Assembly (NCBI GenBank): GCA_050746125.1
Contig: JBOGKX010000002.1
Span: forward strand, 1 to 64,000
Origin: JAJPKR01 sp050746125
GTDB lineage: Bacteria; Acidobacteriota; Terriglobia; Terriglobales; SCQP01
Direction of reading: 5' to 3'
DNA: 64,000 nt
Positions 25,166 through 35,400 of this stretch are shown piece after piece. A program made the translations under genes and the position numbers. Every line of letters starts with the position of its first letter. Positions within the stretch are counted from its first letter, which is position 1. Below the pieces are notes generated by a model. That model was not told the DNA's origin. It did no database searches and worked only from the letters and a program-made list of their open reading frames with translations.

Positions 25166-25255
25166 CTAGCTCAATTTAGCCCAAGGCGGCACGCGGACCA
25201 AGCGACAAAGCGGCTTGGTTGCGCTTTCGCGCGGCGAGGCGGCTAAACTAGCTAA
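25166..25255. promoter_or_regulatory. Divergent promoter region with paired CTAGCT/TTTAGC motifs
   Basis: The 108-bp gap between the DUF499 and XRE-ImmA genes has AT-richer motifs at both edges: CTAGCTCAATTTAGC at 25166-25180 and GCTAAACTAGCTAA at 25242-25255, sharing CTAGCT and an inverted TTTAGC. The TAAACT at 25245-25250 could be a -10 box seven bases before the XRE start, implying a leaderless mRNA. Such paired sites are plausible binding sites for the XRE protein, but this is inference. Confidence 0.35.
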
Positions 25256-25257
25256 CC

Positions 25258-26445
25258 ATGGCCGCGACGACGCCCGTGCCGGTGAACTCAGCGCTGATTG
25301 AGTGGGCGAGACGGGAGAGCGGGTATTCGGTCGAGGCGGTGGCGCGGCGCGTGGGTGTGAAGCCCGCGCGGCTGGAGGCGTGGGAGGCGGGCGAGCGGCA
25401 GCCGACGGCCCGACAAGTGGGCTTATTGGCGCGCGCGCTGCACCGCCCCCTGAGCGTGTTTTATCTGCCGCGGCCGCCGCGCGTCCCGGAGTTGGCGAGG
25501 CAGTATCGGCGGCTGCCGGGGGTGGCGCCGGGCGAGGAGCCGCCGGAGTTGCGGCTGGCCTTGCGGCGGATGCTGGCGCGGCGCGAGGACTGGCTGAACT
25601 TGGCGGGCGAACTGGGGTGGGAGGCGGCGGATTTTCGGTTGCGGGCTCATCTGCAGGAAGAGCCGCGAGCGGTTGGGACGCGGCTGCGGACCGCGCTGGG
25701 CGTCGATAGCGATATGCAGAGGGGGTGGCCCAACGCTTGGCGCGCATGGGCGGGCTGGCGCGAAGCGGCGGAACAGGCGGGTGCGCTGGTCTTTGTTTTT
25801 AGCGGAGTCGGATTGGAGGAGGCGAGAGGGTTGGCGCTGCCGCAGGCGGTGCGGCCGGTGGCGGCGGTAAACAGCAAGGAGGGGCCGGAGTCGAAAAGTT
25901 ACACGATGCTGCACGAGTTGGTGCACTTGATGCTGGCAGCGGCACGGGAGGAAGCGCCCGCGATGGAGGAGAAACGCTCGGCGCCGGAATGGTCGCGGGT
26001 GGAGCGTTTCGCGGAAGTGGCGGCAAGTCATGCGCTGGTCGAGGAAGATGCTCTACGAGCGGCGGCGGGGGCGGCAGGCCGGGTCGCGCATTGGGACATT
26101 CAAGGGGTGCAGCGGCTGGCGCGCGGTTTTCGCGTATCGCCGCTGGCGATGGCGACGCGGTTGCGCGAGTCGGGATACATGGACTGGGCGGGTTATGGCC
26201 GCTGGCGGAGGCAGTGGGAGGCGCATGTGGCGGCGCTGCCGCCGCGCGCGGGCGGCTTCGCGACGCCGGCGGAAAAGGCGGTGAGCCGCGGGGGGAGAAG
26301 TTTTGCGCAGCTAGTGCTGGAGGCGCTGGCGGCGGACCGCATCACCTCACTGGACGCGGCGCGGTACTTGGACCTGCGGTTCGAGCATTTCGGCGAGTTG
26401 CGAGAGGTACTGGCGCACTCGGGCGGCGAGGGCGCGGGCGCATGA
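25258..26445 (+). CDS. XRE-family HTH protein with ImmA/IrrE metallopeptidase domain
   Basis: 395 residues. XRE-type HTH at about 15-68 (SVEAVARRVGVKPARLEAWE, RQPTARQVGLLARALHRPL). An ImmA/IrrE-like zinc peptidase domain has the active-site helix TMLHELVHLML (HExxH) near 220, followed by a conserved region ERFAEVAASHALV. In phage and TA systems such proteins repress, or cleave the repressor. Its stop overlaps the start of the DUF4411 gene (ATGA), the standard antitoxin-toxin layout. It reads divergently from the DUF499 gene and against the surrounding operon. Confidence 0.88.
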   Translation: MAATTPVPVNSALIEWARRESGYSVEAVARRVGVKPARLEAWEAGERQPTARQVGLLARALHRPLSVFYLPRPPRVPELARQYRRLPGVAPGEEPPELRLALRRMLARREDWLNLAGELGWEAADFRLRAHLQEEPRAVGTRLRTALGVDSDMQRGWPNAWRAWAGWREAAEQAGALVFVFSGVGLEEARGLALPQAVRPVAAVNSKEGPESKSYTMLHELVHLMLAAAREEAPAMEEKRSAPEWSRVERFAEVAASHALVEEDALRAAAGAAGRVAHWDIQGVQRLARGFRVSPLAMATRLRESGYMDWAGYGRWRRQWEAHVAALPPRAGGFATPAEKAVSRGGRSFAQLVLEALAADRITSLDAARYLDLRFEHFGELREVLAHSGGEGAGA

Positions 26446-26933
26446 GCGGGGGCGGGCGCGGAGTTTATTCCATCGACACGAGCTCGCTGATCGATTGGCA
26501 CGACCGCTATTACCCGGTGGATGTTTTTCCTGGGTTGCAGGAACGGTTGGAGGAGTTGGCGGGCGCGGGGCGATTGGTGGCTGCGGCTTTGGTGCGCGAG
26601 GAGGTGGAGAAGGTCGGGACGAGGGCGTTGGGCGACTGGGCCGCGGGGCGGAAGGGAATTTTCGTCGCCACGGAGACGATTTTGGCGGACGCGCTGGAGA
26701 TTCAGAACCGGTTTGCGGGGTTGCGGGATCCGAGGGCGGAGTACGAGGAAGCGGATGCGTACGTGATCGCGCTGGCGCGGCAGCGCGCGGGCGTGGTGGT
26801 GACGCAGGAGACGGCGGCTGGCGAAAAGCGAAACCCGAAGCGGACGCAGTACATTCCGGATGTTTGCCGCGCGCTCGGTGTGGATTGCATTGGGCTGTTG
26901 GGGCTATTGCGGCGCGAGGGCTGGCGGTTCTGA
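26442..26933 (+). CDS. DUF4411 PIN-like protein, probable toxin
   Basis: 163 residues starting at the overlapping ATG at 26442. PIN-domain acidic residues are visible: YSIDTSSLIDW at the N-terminus, LVREEVEK in the middle, and EEADAYVIALARQ plus VVTQET near the C-terminus, ending IPDVCRALGVDCIGLLGLL. DUF4411 proteins are PIN-like nucleases that usually follow an XRE-ImmA gene, as here, so a toxin-antitoxin pair is the best call. It converges on the methylase gene with a gap of 15 bases. Confidence 0.82.
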   Translation: MSGGGRGVYSIDTSSLIDWHDRYYPVDVFPGLQERLEELAGAGRLVAAALVREEVEKVGTRALGDWAAGRKGIFVATETILADALEIQNRFAGLRDPRAEYEEADAYVIALARQRAGVVVTQETAAGEKRNPKRTQYIPDVCRALGVDCIGLLGLLRREGWRF

Positions 26934-26948
26934 CGGGTCGGCTGGCGG

Positions 26949-29843
26949 CTAAGTGTCGGCGCGAGCGGCGAAGAGCGAGGGCTCGTCGCCGGGGAGGGAG
27001 ACGACGCTTTTCCAGTTGGCGGTGAGCTTGGCGAGGGCCGAGAGCTCGGCGGAGGGGGAGACGCTGGCGAGCTCGCCGCCCTTGAGGGCGGGGCCGGCGA
27101 GGGCTTGGGCGGCGAGGCGGAGCTGCTCGACGTCGGGACGGGCGTCGCGGAGGAAGGCGGGAATTGCGGTGGGGTGGTTTTCCATGAGCCAGATAAGGCG
27201 ATGCAGGGCGTCGATGAGGGGAGCGGGCTGGCCGCTCTCATCGGGGAGCGCAAGGGCGGCGTGGCGGCCGCGCTCGGCGTAGTCGCGGAGACGGTAGCTG
27301 GATTTCTTTTTTTCGACAAGGGCGAGGGGGCCGGCGGCGAGGCCGCGGGGACCCTCGAGCTCGACGTGGGTGCCGTTGGCGAAGATGATGGCTTCGCCGG
27401 CGTCGAGGGCGGCGTGGCGGTAGGCATAGCGCCAGAGGATGTAGAAGCGGGTGGGAGGGTCCACGCCGGCGAGGCTGGTTTGAGACGAGGGCGCGCCGAC
27501 AGTTTTCGAGAGGCGGGCGAGGATGGCGTCGAGGACGGCGGCCTCGACCTCGGCGAGGAAGCGCTCGGCGCGGACTTCTTCGCCGTTGGCGTATTCGACG
27601 CGATCATAACGGGTGAAGGCGCGAAGGCCGGCGCCGACGCAGGCAATGACGAGATCGGCGCCGGTGATGCCCATGTCCCAGAGCTCCGAGACGCGCGCGC
27701 GGACGATGCGCTCGAGCTCGGCGCGGACGTCGTCTTCGAAGCGGCCAGTGCCGGCCGCAGTGGCGCGCTTGCGGGCGACAAGGAAGATGCTGGAGGCGAG
27801 GGCAGCGGAATTCATCGCGCGCAGGCGCGCACCCATTTCGGTGTCGAGCGGCCAGGCTTCCTCGATCTCGAAGCCGGCGGCGCGGAGGGCGTTGACGAGG
27901 GTGGCCCAGCCGAGGGTGGTTTTGTGCGCATAGACGAGGACGAGCGGGGCGCCGGGCTTGAGGACGCGATGGGCTTCGGCGAGGGATCGCGCCATAGCTT
28001 GCTCATAGAATTGGTTGGCGTTGGCCTTGCTGCCGGCGTGGCGGGTGGCGTCGGCGACGGCCTCGTCTTTTTTGGGCGTGAGCTCGGCCCCGAAGTGCTC
28101 GGGATAGAGATCGCCGACGGTGCGCTTGAGCCAGACGTAGAAGAAGTCGGAGATATCGGCGTAGGGGACGTTGTCGTAGTAGGGCGGGTCGGTGACCACG
28201 GCGTCGAAGAAGGCGTCGGGCCAGGGGAGGTGGGTGGCGGAGCCACGGGCGACGGTGGCGGGGCTGCCGGAGTCCGCTTCCCTCTCGATCACTTTGGCGA
28301 CCCACTCGACGGCTTCACGCGCGTCGCCGGAGGCGCCGCCGAAGGGGTTTGCTTCGGCGAAGTCCCAGAGCATGGGGAGGGCTTGGCGGCCGAAGGTGTT
28401 GGCCACCTTTGTGTAGCCGGAGTCCCAGTGGCAGAGGCTGCTGCCGCGATCGGCGATGCGGTCCACGACGAGGGCGAGGCAGGTGGCGACAGCGGCGGCG
28501 CGGTCGGCGGCGCAGCCGCGGGCGGCCAACTCGTCGCGCGCGGCGCGGAGGGCGGCAGCGAAGGCGCGCAGCGCGAGGAGCTGGCGCGGGGCGAAGAGGT
28601 CGGACCAGCGCACGAGCCCGTATGGCTGAACGCGGAAGCCGAGGGTGCCGGGAGGAGGTAGTGGCTCGGTCGGGGGCGGCGGAAGTGGAGCGGTATCGCG
28701 GACAGGGGGCGCCGCCGAGGCCGCTGCGACGAGGTAACGCTTGCCTTTGGCGCCCGCGGCGCAGACGACGGCCATGAGCTGGTGGCCGATGCGGCCGGCG
28801 AGGCCTTCGCGCTTGACGTAGCCGGCGTCGGCGAGGGTCCGGCAGAAGGGGCAGGCGGCGTTGCCGCCCTTGGAGAAGTCGGCGGGATCGAAGCCGAGCG
28901 CTTCTTCGGTCGCGGCGCTTGCGGCCTCGAAGGCGGCTTGCTGGGCGCCTTTTTTGGCGGTCATCTTGAGCGCGACATATTTGCCGTTTTTTTTGCAGAG
29001 CCAGGTTTGGCGGACGAGGGGGACGGTGGCGCCGCAGGCGGGATTTTTGCAGGCGACGGTTCGGGTCCAGAGATAGGCGAGTGGACGGAGGTGGCCAGGG
29101 GGGATCTTGCTGTTGGGGACCGTCTTGAACAGGGTCGGGTCGGGGCGGCGGCCCTTGAATTCGGGATCGGGAATGGGCGGGTAGAGGGCACCGATTTGGG
29201 ATTCGACTTTATCGACGAGCGAGGCACCCCAGTGGCGGACTTCGGCGGCCAGGCCGGCCCAGGTGCCGTTCTCGGCCGAACCCGCGGCGGTCGTGTCGGG
29301 CCTGCCATATTTTTGCGGATAGACCAGGGTGCAGAGCTCGATGATGTGGGCGACGGGGTTGAGGTCGAGGGCGAAGGCGTCACAGCCGAGGCGGAGGGCT
29401 TCGAGGGGGATGGCGCCGCCGCCGGCGAACATGTCGAGGAGTTTGGGGCGCGGGGCGCGGCCCGGGGCGGCGTCGGTCGGCGCGACGGGATGGCCGGTTT
29501 CGGCGGCGAGGCGAGCGGCGTGGGCGGCGAGGATATGGCTGCGGGCCTGCGCGAGCTCGTTGGGCGGCGCCGGGTATTTGCAGAGCGCGACGAGGAATTT
29601 GGCGGCATTGGCGCGGCCGAGCGACTGCTTGCGCGAGTCGGAGGCGCCGTTGGGGACGAATTGATCCGCAGGCACGAGGGCGGCATAGACGGCGGCGCGG
29701 CAGGCGACGAGCGGACGGCGGGCCCACCAGAGGTGGATGGTCGAGATGTGGCCCTTGCGCAGGGATTTTTCGCGCTTGGCCTCGGCGCTGATCTCGCGGA
29801 TGGGAAGGAAGTCTTCGATGAGGCGCTTGTCGTCGGTCATCAT
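26949..29843 (-). CDS. DUF1156 adenine-specific DNA methyltransferase
   Basis: 964 residues. DUF1156 N-terminus (IREISAEAKREKSLRKGHIS, LHLWWARRPL-like) followed by SAM-binding motif I DMFAGGGAIPLEAL at about 137-150. A zinc-ribbon (CKNPACG, and CPFC) lies at mid-protein and catalytic motif IV TDPPYYDN at about 549-556, the N6-adenine/N4-cytosine signature. The C-terminal 250 residues have no recognised domain. COG1743-type. It overlaps the helicase gene upstream (ATGATGA) and would methylate host DNA as the self mark, or take part in interference. No specificity subunit is seen. Confidence 0.9.
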   Translation of the reverse strand: MMTDDKRLIEDFLPIREISAEAKREKSLRKGHISTIHLWWARRPLVACRAAVYAALVPADQFVPNGASDSRKQSLGRANAAKFLVALCKYPAPPNELAQARSHILAAHAARLAAETGHPVAPTDAAPGRAPRPKLLDMFAGGGAIPLEALRLGCDAFALDLNPVAHIIELCTLVYPQKYGRPDTTAAGSAENGTWAGLAAEVRHWGASLVDKVESQIGALYPPIPDPEFKGRRPDPTLFKTVPNSKIPPGHLRPLAYLWTRTVACKNPACGATVPLVRQTWLCKKNGKYVALKMTAKKGAQQAAFEAASAATEEALGFDPADFSKGGNAACPFCRTLADAGYVKREGLAGRIGHQLMAVVCAAGAKGKRYLVAAASAAPPVRDTAPLPPPPTEPLPPPGTLGFRVQPYGLVRWSDLFAPRQLLALRAFAAALRAARDELAARGCAADRAAAVATCLALVVDRIADRGSSLCHWDSGYTKVANTFGRQALPMLWDFAEANPFGGASGDAREAVEWVAKVIEREADSGSPATVARGSATHLPWPDAFFDAVVTDPPYYDNVPYADISDFFYVWLKRTVGDLYPEHFGAELTPKKDEAVADATRHAGSKANANQFYEQAMARSLAEAHRVLKPGAPLVLVYAHKTTLGWATLVNALRAAGFEIEEAWPLDTEMGARLRAMNSAALASSIFLVARKRATAAGTGRFEDDVRAELERIVRARVSELWDMGITGADLVIACVGAGLRAFTRYDRVEYANGEEVRAERFLAEVEAAVLDAILARLSKTVGAPSSQTSLAGVDPPTRFYILWRYAYRHAALDAGEAIIFANGTHVELEGPRGLAAGPLALVEKKKSSYRLRDYAERGRHAALALPDESGQPAPLIDALHRLIWLMENHPTAIPAFLRDARPDVEQLRLAAQALAGPALKGGELASVSPSAELSALAKLTANWKSVVSLPGDEPSLFAARADT

Positions 29844-32407
29844 GTGGGGAGGTCGCGGAGCCGGCGGTTGGAAAGGCGCGCGACGATTTCGTGCGGGGTG
29901 GTTTTGGTGGCTACGAGCTTTTGCCGAATTGCTTCGATCGAGGACTCGTCTTCGGGGTCGGCGACACTGGCGCGAAGGGTGCGCAATGCGTTTATTTGCA
30001 CGTCCATTAGGGCTGCGGCCTCGCTCGGCGGCCAGTGTTTCACGTCGCCGGCGAAAGTTCGTGCGTCGGCTTCGATTCGCCCTCGGGGAGATTCGATGAC
30101 GGAAACGACCTTGGCTGATCTTGTCAGGTTGTATCTTTCGTGCACCCAGGTCTCGTGGCTCGCGGCTTGACGAGCGTCGTTCACGCCGATCGCGTTGCCA
30201 GGGGACTGGTCGGATTTGGCTTCGTGGACGATCACGAGATCGCTTCCGATGGACCAGATGCAGTCGGGCGCGGCGTTCTCCCGCGGGAGATCCGAGACGA
30301 AGCCGAGCAGTTCGCCGAGCGCCTTGAGGCCGCGGTGGAAGGCGGTATGTTCGGTCGCCCGGATATCTGCCGAGGCGGCGGCCATTCCCCTTTCGAACTT
30401 TTGGCCCGAAAGGCCCAGATTGGCGAGCTTTTTGCCGATGTTTTCGGCGGCAGTGGCCGTGAGCTCGTCTGGCTCGACTGAGCCGGGTGCCGCGACGGCG
30501 CCAGCAGCGCGGGCGGCGTGGGCGAACCAGCTGACGGCAGGGCAGCAGTAGCTGGCGCTCAGCAGATGTTCATTTGCGATGGCGGCCCACTTCGGCTTTC
30601 CGGTCTCGCGGTGCAGGGCTAGCGCCGCTTCAGCGGCGAGAAAATGCCACCAGCCGCGGTAGCTCCTGGTGCCTTCGCCGCCAAGGGAATCGGCGATGCT
30701 TTTTGCGTGTTCGATGGCGGCCTCGAATTGGCGCGCCCACATGGACTCGGTGTAAGAGACTTCCCTTCCCGCCGTTGCCGCCAGGATGGCGGCGCTCTCG
30801 TCGGGGGCGCGAGTGGTTTGTTCGCGGTCGCGCGAGATTTCGGCGTCAACTTTGGCCCACTCCGGCCCTTGGGCGAGGAAGGTTGCTTGTAGCTCGCGAA
30901 AGTGGTCGGGCGACGTTTCCTGGGAGTTATCGATGCCGCAACTGAGCTCGGCCTGCAGCTCAGGGTTTAGGAGCGCTCGGTGCTCCTGGCGGGCGATGAA
31001 GTCGGTGAGGCGCTGGCCCAGGAGGATAATTACGGCGTAATCCATTTCCGAGCGCGTGCAGCGGCCGACGCCTTGGGCGAAGCGGGTAAGGACGCGGTCG
31101 CGGAAGACGGCGGTCGCGCCGAGGCGCGACCAGAGGAATTTCTCTTGCAGGTCGGAGCCGACCGGAAAGCCGGCGAGGATGAGAAGACGGCAGGCATCGT
31201 CGGGGAGGTCGAGGCCGTCATAGCGCGTGAGCGCAAGTGCGGCCTTGTTTGCCGTTGTGAACGTGTCCGTGCTGTGCTCGATGTCCTGCGCGGTCAGGAC
31301 CCGGATGCCCGCATTTTGCAACGCGGCGGTAACGGGCTCTATGCCGCGGTGGGTGGGGGAGAGAACAAGCGATCGTTCAATGGATCGTGCCGCCTCGGTT
31401 GCTATCGCGAGTGATTCGCGTTCGCCGAGTGCAAGTTGCGGTAAGAGGAAGAGCCGCCTGCCGGTGGTGCGGTTTTGCCACGAGCCGGGCGCGGGGATGC
31501 GATCGATCGGGCGGACGCCGGTGATTCGATCGAGGTCGCCGCCCGAGCCCAAGGTGGCCGACATGTAAATGCGCTGTTTGGCGGCGCTGAAGGGCGGGTG
31601 CGAGGACGTGGGCGGAATTGGCGGCCGGAGAAGCAGGGAGCCGCGCGACACGTATAAGTTGCACGCGTGGAGGTGGTCTCTGAGGAGCGACCAGGGATAG
31701 CGGGCGTTTGACCCGGTCGGTATGCCTTCGTCGAGCACGCGCCGCAGTTCGGGGATTGGGATTGCGCTTGGTGGCACTAGCTCGATCGAGTCGGTTTCAC
31801 GGTCCTGGTTGATGTCGGCTGTAAATTCCCCGGGGAGCGCAGTGCTTACGAGGTTGAGGATGGACCCGAAGAGCTCAGGTGCTTCTTGTTTTTGGATCTC
31901 GAGGGACCACAGACCGGCGATAAAGGGCTCGCTTGCATGAGCGTCGTCGAGAATTATCGTTTGGGCATCGTTGATTCTCGGATTCGTGTTGAAGAGGGCG
32001 GAGTAGGTTGTGATCGCGGTTGCGGCCGCAGTTTTGTAGGCCGACCACTCGTGCTGGGGGTAATCATTTTGGGGGCCGGTCAGGAGGGTGGTGTCGATCC
32101 CATACTCGCGCGCTTGGGTGTGGACCTGCGCGGCCAACTGGCGTGTGGGACACAGGTACGCGACGCGCTCGTTGTAGGTTTGGCGGCGGTACTCGGCGAT
32201 GAGGAGGGCGACGAGGGTCTTGCCGGCGCCAGTGGGCAATTCGATTGCGACGTCGCGATTGTTTTTTTTCTGGTCGTACGCCCTAAGTACGTCCGCCTGA
32301 TGCGACCAAAGGTGTTTTATTTTTGGCGAGCGGCGGCGCAGGCTTTCGAAAAGCTCTTCTGCGTTGGCGGGGCGGCCGCCGCCGCCGGCATGGATCTTAA
32401 AGGGCAT
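29840..32407 (-). CDS. Superfamily 2 DEAD/DDAH helicase with C-terminal PD-(D/E)XK-like nuclease region
   Basis: 855 residues from the ATG at 32407, 4 bases after the SNF2 stop. Motif I ELPTGAGKT at about 56-64, motif Ia CPTRQLAAQV, motif II ILDDAHAS at about 152-159 (DDAH instead of DEAH), motif III MSATL, motif VI FAQGVGRCTRS near 465. A helical middle region follows. The C-terminal part has PDCIW...LVIVHEAKS at about 714-733, matching the PD...ExK active site of restriction-type nucleases, then a helix with DARQAASHE. It therefore looks like a translocase-nuclease. It is translationally coupled to the methylase gene. Confidence 0.82.
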   Translation of the reverse strand: MPFKIHAGGGGRPANAEELFESLRRRSPKIKHLWSHQADVLRAYDQKKNNRDVAIELPTGAGKTLVALLIAEYRRQTYNERVAYLCPTRQLAAQVHTQAREYGIDTTLLTGPQNDYPQHEWSAYKTAAATAITTYSALFNTNPRINDAQTIILDDAHASEPFIAGLWSLEIQKQEAPELFGSILNLVSTALPGEFTADINQDRETDSIELVPPSAIPIPELRRVLDEGIPTGSNARYPWSLLRDHLHACNLYVSRGSLLLRPPIPPTSSHPPFSAAKQRIYMSATLGSGGDLDRITGVRPIDRIPAPGSWQNRTTGRRLFLLPQLALGERESLAIATEAARSIERSLVLSPTHRGIEPVTAALQNAGIRVLTAQDIEHSTDTFTTANKAALALTRYDGLDLPDDACRLLILAGFPVGSDLQEKFLWSRLGATAVFRDRVLTRFAQGVGRCTRSEMDYAVIILLGQRLTDFIARQEHRALLNPELQAELSCGIDNSQETSPDHFRELQATFLAQGPEWAKVDAEISRDREQTTRAPDESAAILAATAGREVSYTESMWARQFEAAIEHAKSIADSLGGEGTRSYRGWWHFLAAEAALALHRETGKPKWAAIANEHLLSASYCCPAVSWFAHAARAAGAVAAPGSVEPDELTATAAENIGKKLANLGLSGQKFERGMAAASADIRATEHTAFHRGLKALGELLGFVSDLPRENAAPDCIWSIGSDLVIVHEAKSDQSPGNAIGVNDARQAASHETWVHERYNLTRSAKVVSVIESPRGRIEADARTFAGDVKHWPPSEAAALMDVQINALRTLRASVADPEDESSIEAIRQKLVATKTTPHEIVARLSNRRLRDLPT

Positions 32408-32411
32408 GGCC

Positions 32412-35400
32412 CTATGGCTTGGCCGCGGCTTCGATGGCGGCGGCGGGGATGTCGAAGTAGCGCGCGGCGAGGACTTCGCGCTTGGCGTGGTCGAGGACGC
32501 GGGCGGGGTTTTGGATGCGCAGGGGTTCGGGGTTGGGGCCGTCGAGGGGGTCCCAGACGACGTAGAGCCAATAGCTGTCGCCGAGCTGGGCGGCCTTGTA
32601 CCACTCGTTGACGGTGAGGCGGACAACCTTGCCGCGCTGGCGGCCCTTGACCTCGATGCGGCGGATGCCGGCGACGGGATCGCGGTAGCCGGTTTGAGGG
32701 TCGGCGGGGCCGAGGCTGCGGACGTCGAAGCCGATCTTGAGGTGGCCGACGCGCTCGCAGGCGAAGCCGCGGCCTTGCTCGTAGGCGACGACGAGGTCTT
32801 CGGCGGCGAGCTCGGAGCGGCGGCGAATTTCGGGATCGAGGTCTTCGAAGATCCCGCCGAGCTGCTCCTCGACCGAGCGGGTGGCGGGGACGACGAGGGC
32901 GGTGGCGAGATGGCGGACGGGGCCGTGGCGAGCGATGGTGAGGCGGTCGAGGGCGGCGAGGCGCTCGGCGTTGGAGCGTTCGAGGTCGGCGAGGTCGGTC
33001 TCGGCGCGCTGGCGCGCGAGGGCGATTTCGGGGGCGGCGGCTTCGCGGGCGCGCAGGGCCATGACGCGGTCCTGGGCGGCGCGGAGGCGGGCGGCGAAGG
33101 ATTTCTCCAGGTATTCGCGGCAAATCTCGACGAAGCGGGCGCGCTCGCGCCGGCATTCGGAGCGCTTTTCGGCCTGGTAGGTGCTCTTGAGGAAGTCGGC
33201 GGCGGCGGCGGGATCGAGGCGGTGAACGGCGGCGGGCGGGGCGGGGTGGGCGGGGAGGTCGACGAAGGCTTCGGCGGAGACGAGCGAGAAGGGCGAGCCG
33301 GCGCCGGCGTCGGGGTCGTCGCGGACGGCGACGAGCTCGGCGACGAGGGTTTGGTCCTCGCCCTTGGTGTTCAAGCCGCGAATGGCGGCTTCAAAGAAGT
33401 GGAGCACGTAGGGCGCGGCGCATTTGTCGTCCACGAATACGCCGGTGGCGCCGACGAGGGGAGCGAGCTTCGCTTGCAGGCGCTCGTCGAGGGCGGCGTA
33501 GAGGGGGTGGCCGGGGCCGACGAGGACGGCGTCGAGATGCTGGTCGGATTCGAGGTGTTCCTTGTGAAACGTCAGCTTGCGGTAGGCGGCGTCGGGTTTG
33601 CCGAGGCGGCGGACGGCGGCGAGGCGGTCGGAGCGGAGGTCGGCGGGCACGTGTTCGACGCGCCAGAGGCCGTCGGCGCGGGGATCGAGTTTGAGGCCGA
33701 GCTGGGCGGCGGCGTCGCGGAATTGGCGCTCGACGTAGCGGGGCATGAGGCGGCGCTCCTCGGCCTCGGCGTTTTGGCGCTGGAAGCCGGAGAAATCGAC
33801 ATTGGCGCGGGCCAGGGCGATGCCGGTAGCTTGCTCGTAGAGCAGGAGCTTGGCGGGATCGACGCGCTCGATGCGATCGAGGTATTCCTGCAGGCGGCGG
33901 GGATCGTAGGCGGCGGCGCGCAGCATGTCGGGCAGGTTGACGTCGTTGAGCGAGAGGACCTCACCGACGACGTCGAAGATGCGATCGGCGAGGACGGCGC
34001 GCATTTGATCGAGTTTTTCGAGCAGGCGGGCGAGGATGCGGCCCTCGATGACGTCTTGGCCGTCCTCGGACTCGGCGGCGACGAAGTTGAAGGCGTACAC
34101 GTCGCGCTCCTGGCCGATGCGGTGGATACGGCCGAGGCGCTGTTCGAGGCGGGTGGGGTTCCAGGGAAGGTCGTAGTTGATGAGCAGGCGGCAGAACTGG
34201 AGGTTGATACCCTCGCCGGCAGCCTCGGTGGCGAGGCAGATTTGGCTGGCGGTGCGGAAGTCTTCTTGGGCGCGCTGGCGCTCGTGGGGGTTCATGCCGC
34301 CGTGGATTTGGCAGACCGAGTAGCCCCAGCGGAGGAGATGCTCGCGGAGGTGATCGAGCGTGTCGCGGTGCTCGGTGAAGACGAGGAGCTTTCCACGACC
34401 GTCTTTTAACTCGGCGAATTCGGCTTTTTTGAGGCATGCGGCGAGGGCGGCGAGTTTGGAGTCGGCGGCCGAGTCGCGGACGCGGCGCGCTTGCGCGCCG
34501 AGCTCGCGCAAGGCGGCGATTTCGGCGCGGACCTGGTCGAGCTCGGAGGCGGAGGTGACCTCGCCGGTGAGGCGGTCGCGGTCGGCGTCGTCGAGGTCGT
34601 CTTCGTCTTGCTCGACATCGGCGACGCGGCCTTGGATTTGCGCCAAGCGCTTGGCGAGCTGGGCCGGCGGCAGGGATTCGAGCTCCTCGAGCAGCGCCTG
34701 CTGTTTGTCGAGGCGGCGGCGCAGGGATTCGTGAATCGCCTGGGTGGAGCTCGCGAGCCGGCGCTGGAGAACGGTGCGGGCGAGGGCGACGCTATGGCGC
34801 TTGGTGCCGGTGGACCCGGGCGTGTACGCCAGGAAATCGTTGATGTAGGCGGTGACCGCCTTGTAGAGGTCGAATTCGGCGCGATTGAGGCGGAAGGGAA
34901 GCGTCCGGGCGTGGCGATCGGGAAAGAGGCGGCGGCCTTGGAGGTCCTTGAGGTCTTCCTTGAGGCGGCGCAGGGCCCAGGGGCAGTCTTCGCCGAGGCG
35001 GAGGACGTCGCGGCGAATCTCGGCGGCGCGGCTGCCGAGGCGGTTGGGCTCGGGAAAGAGGTCTTTGTCGAGCAGGCGGACGAAATGGGCGAAGCGATCG
35101 TCGTCGCCGTGGTGCGGCGTGGCGGTGAGCAGGAGGAGGTGATCGGTTTGCGCGGCGAGGCGTTCGGCGAGCTGGTAGCGTTTGGTTTTCTCGACCTCAT
35201 CGCCGCGGCCGCCGGCGCGCTTGGTGTAGGCGCTGCACTTGTGGGCCTCGTCGATGATTACGAGGTCCCAGCGCTGGGCGCAGACGCGGTCGCGGACGCC
35301 CTCCTGCTTGGCATAGTCGAGGGAGGCGATGATTTGCGGGCGGTCCCAGGGATTGATGAGTTGCTGCTGGTCGACGGCGGAGAAGACCAGGTCAAAGGGC

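Noticed and set aside
22573..25179. 868-codon open frame antisense to the DUF499 gene
   Set aside because: Gly/Glu/Ala/Val-rich translation without motifs; an artefact of GC-rich codon use. The minus strand has the Walker motifs.
32408..34409. 681-codon plus-strand frame across the SNF2 gene
   Set aside because: Antisense shadow with Gly/Glu/Val composition; the minus strand shows all helicase motifs.
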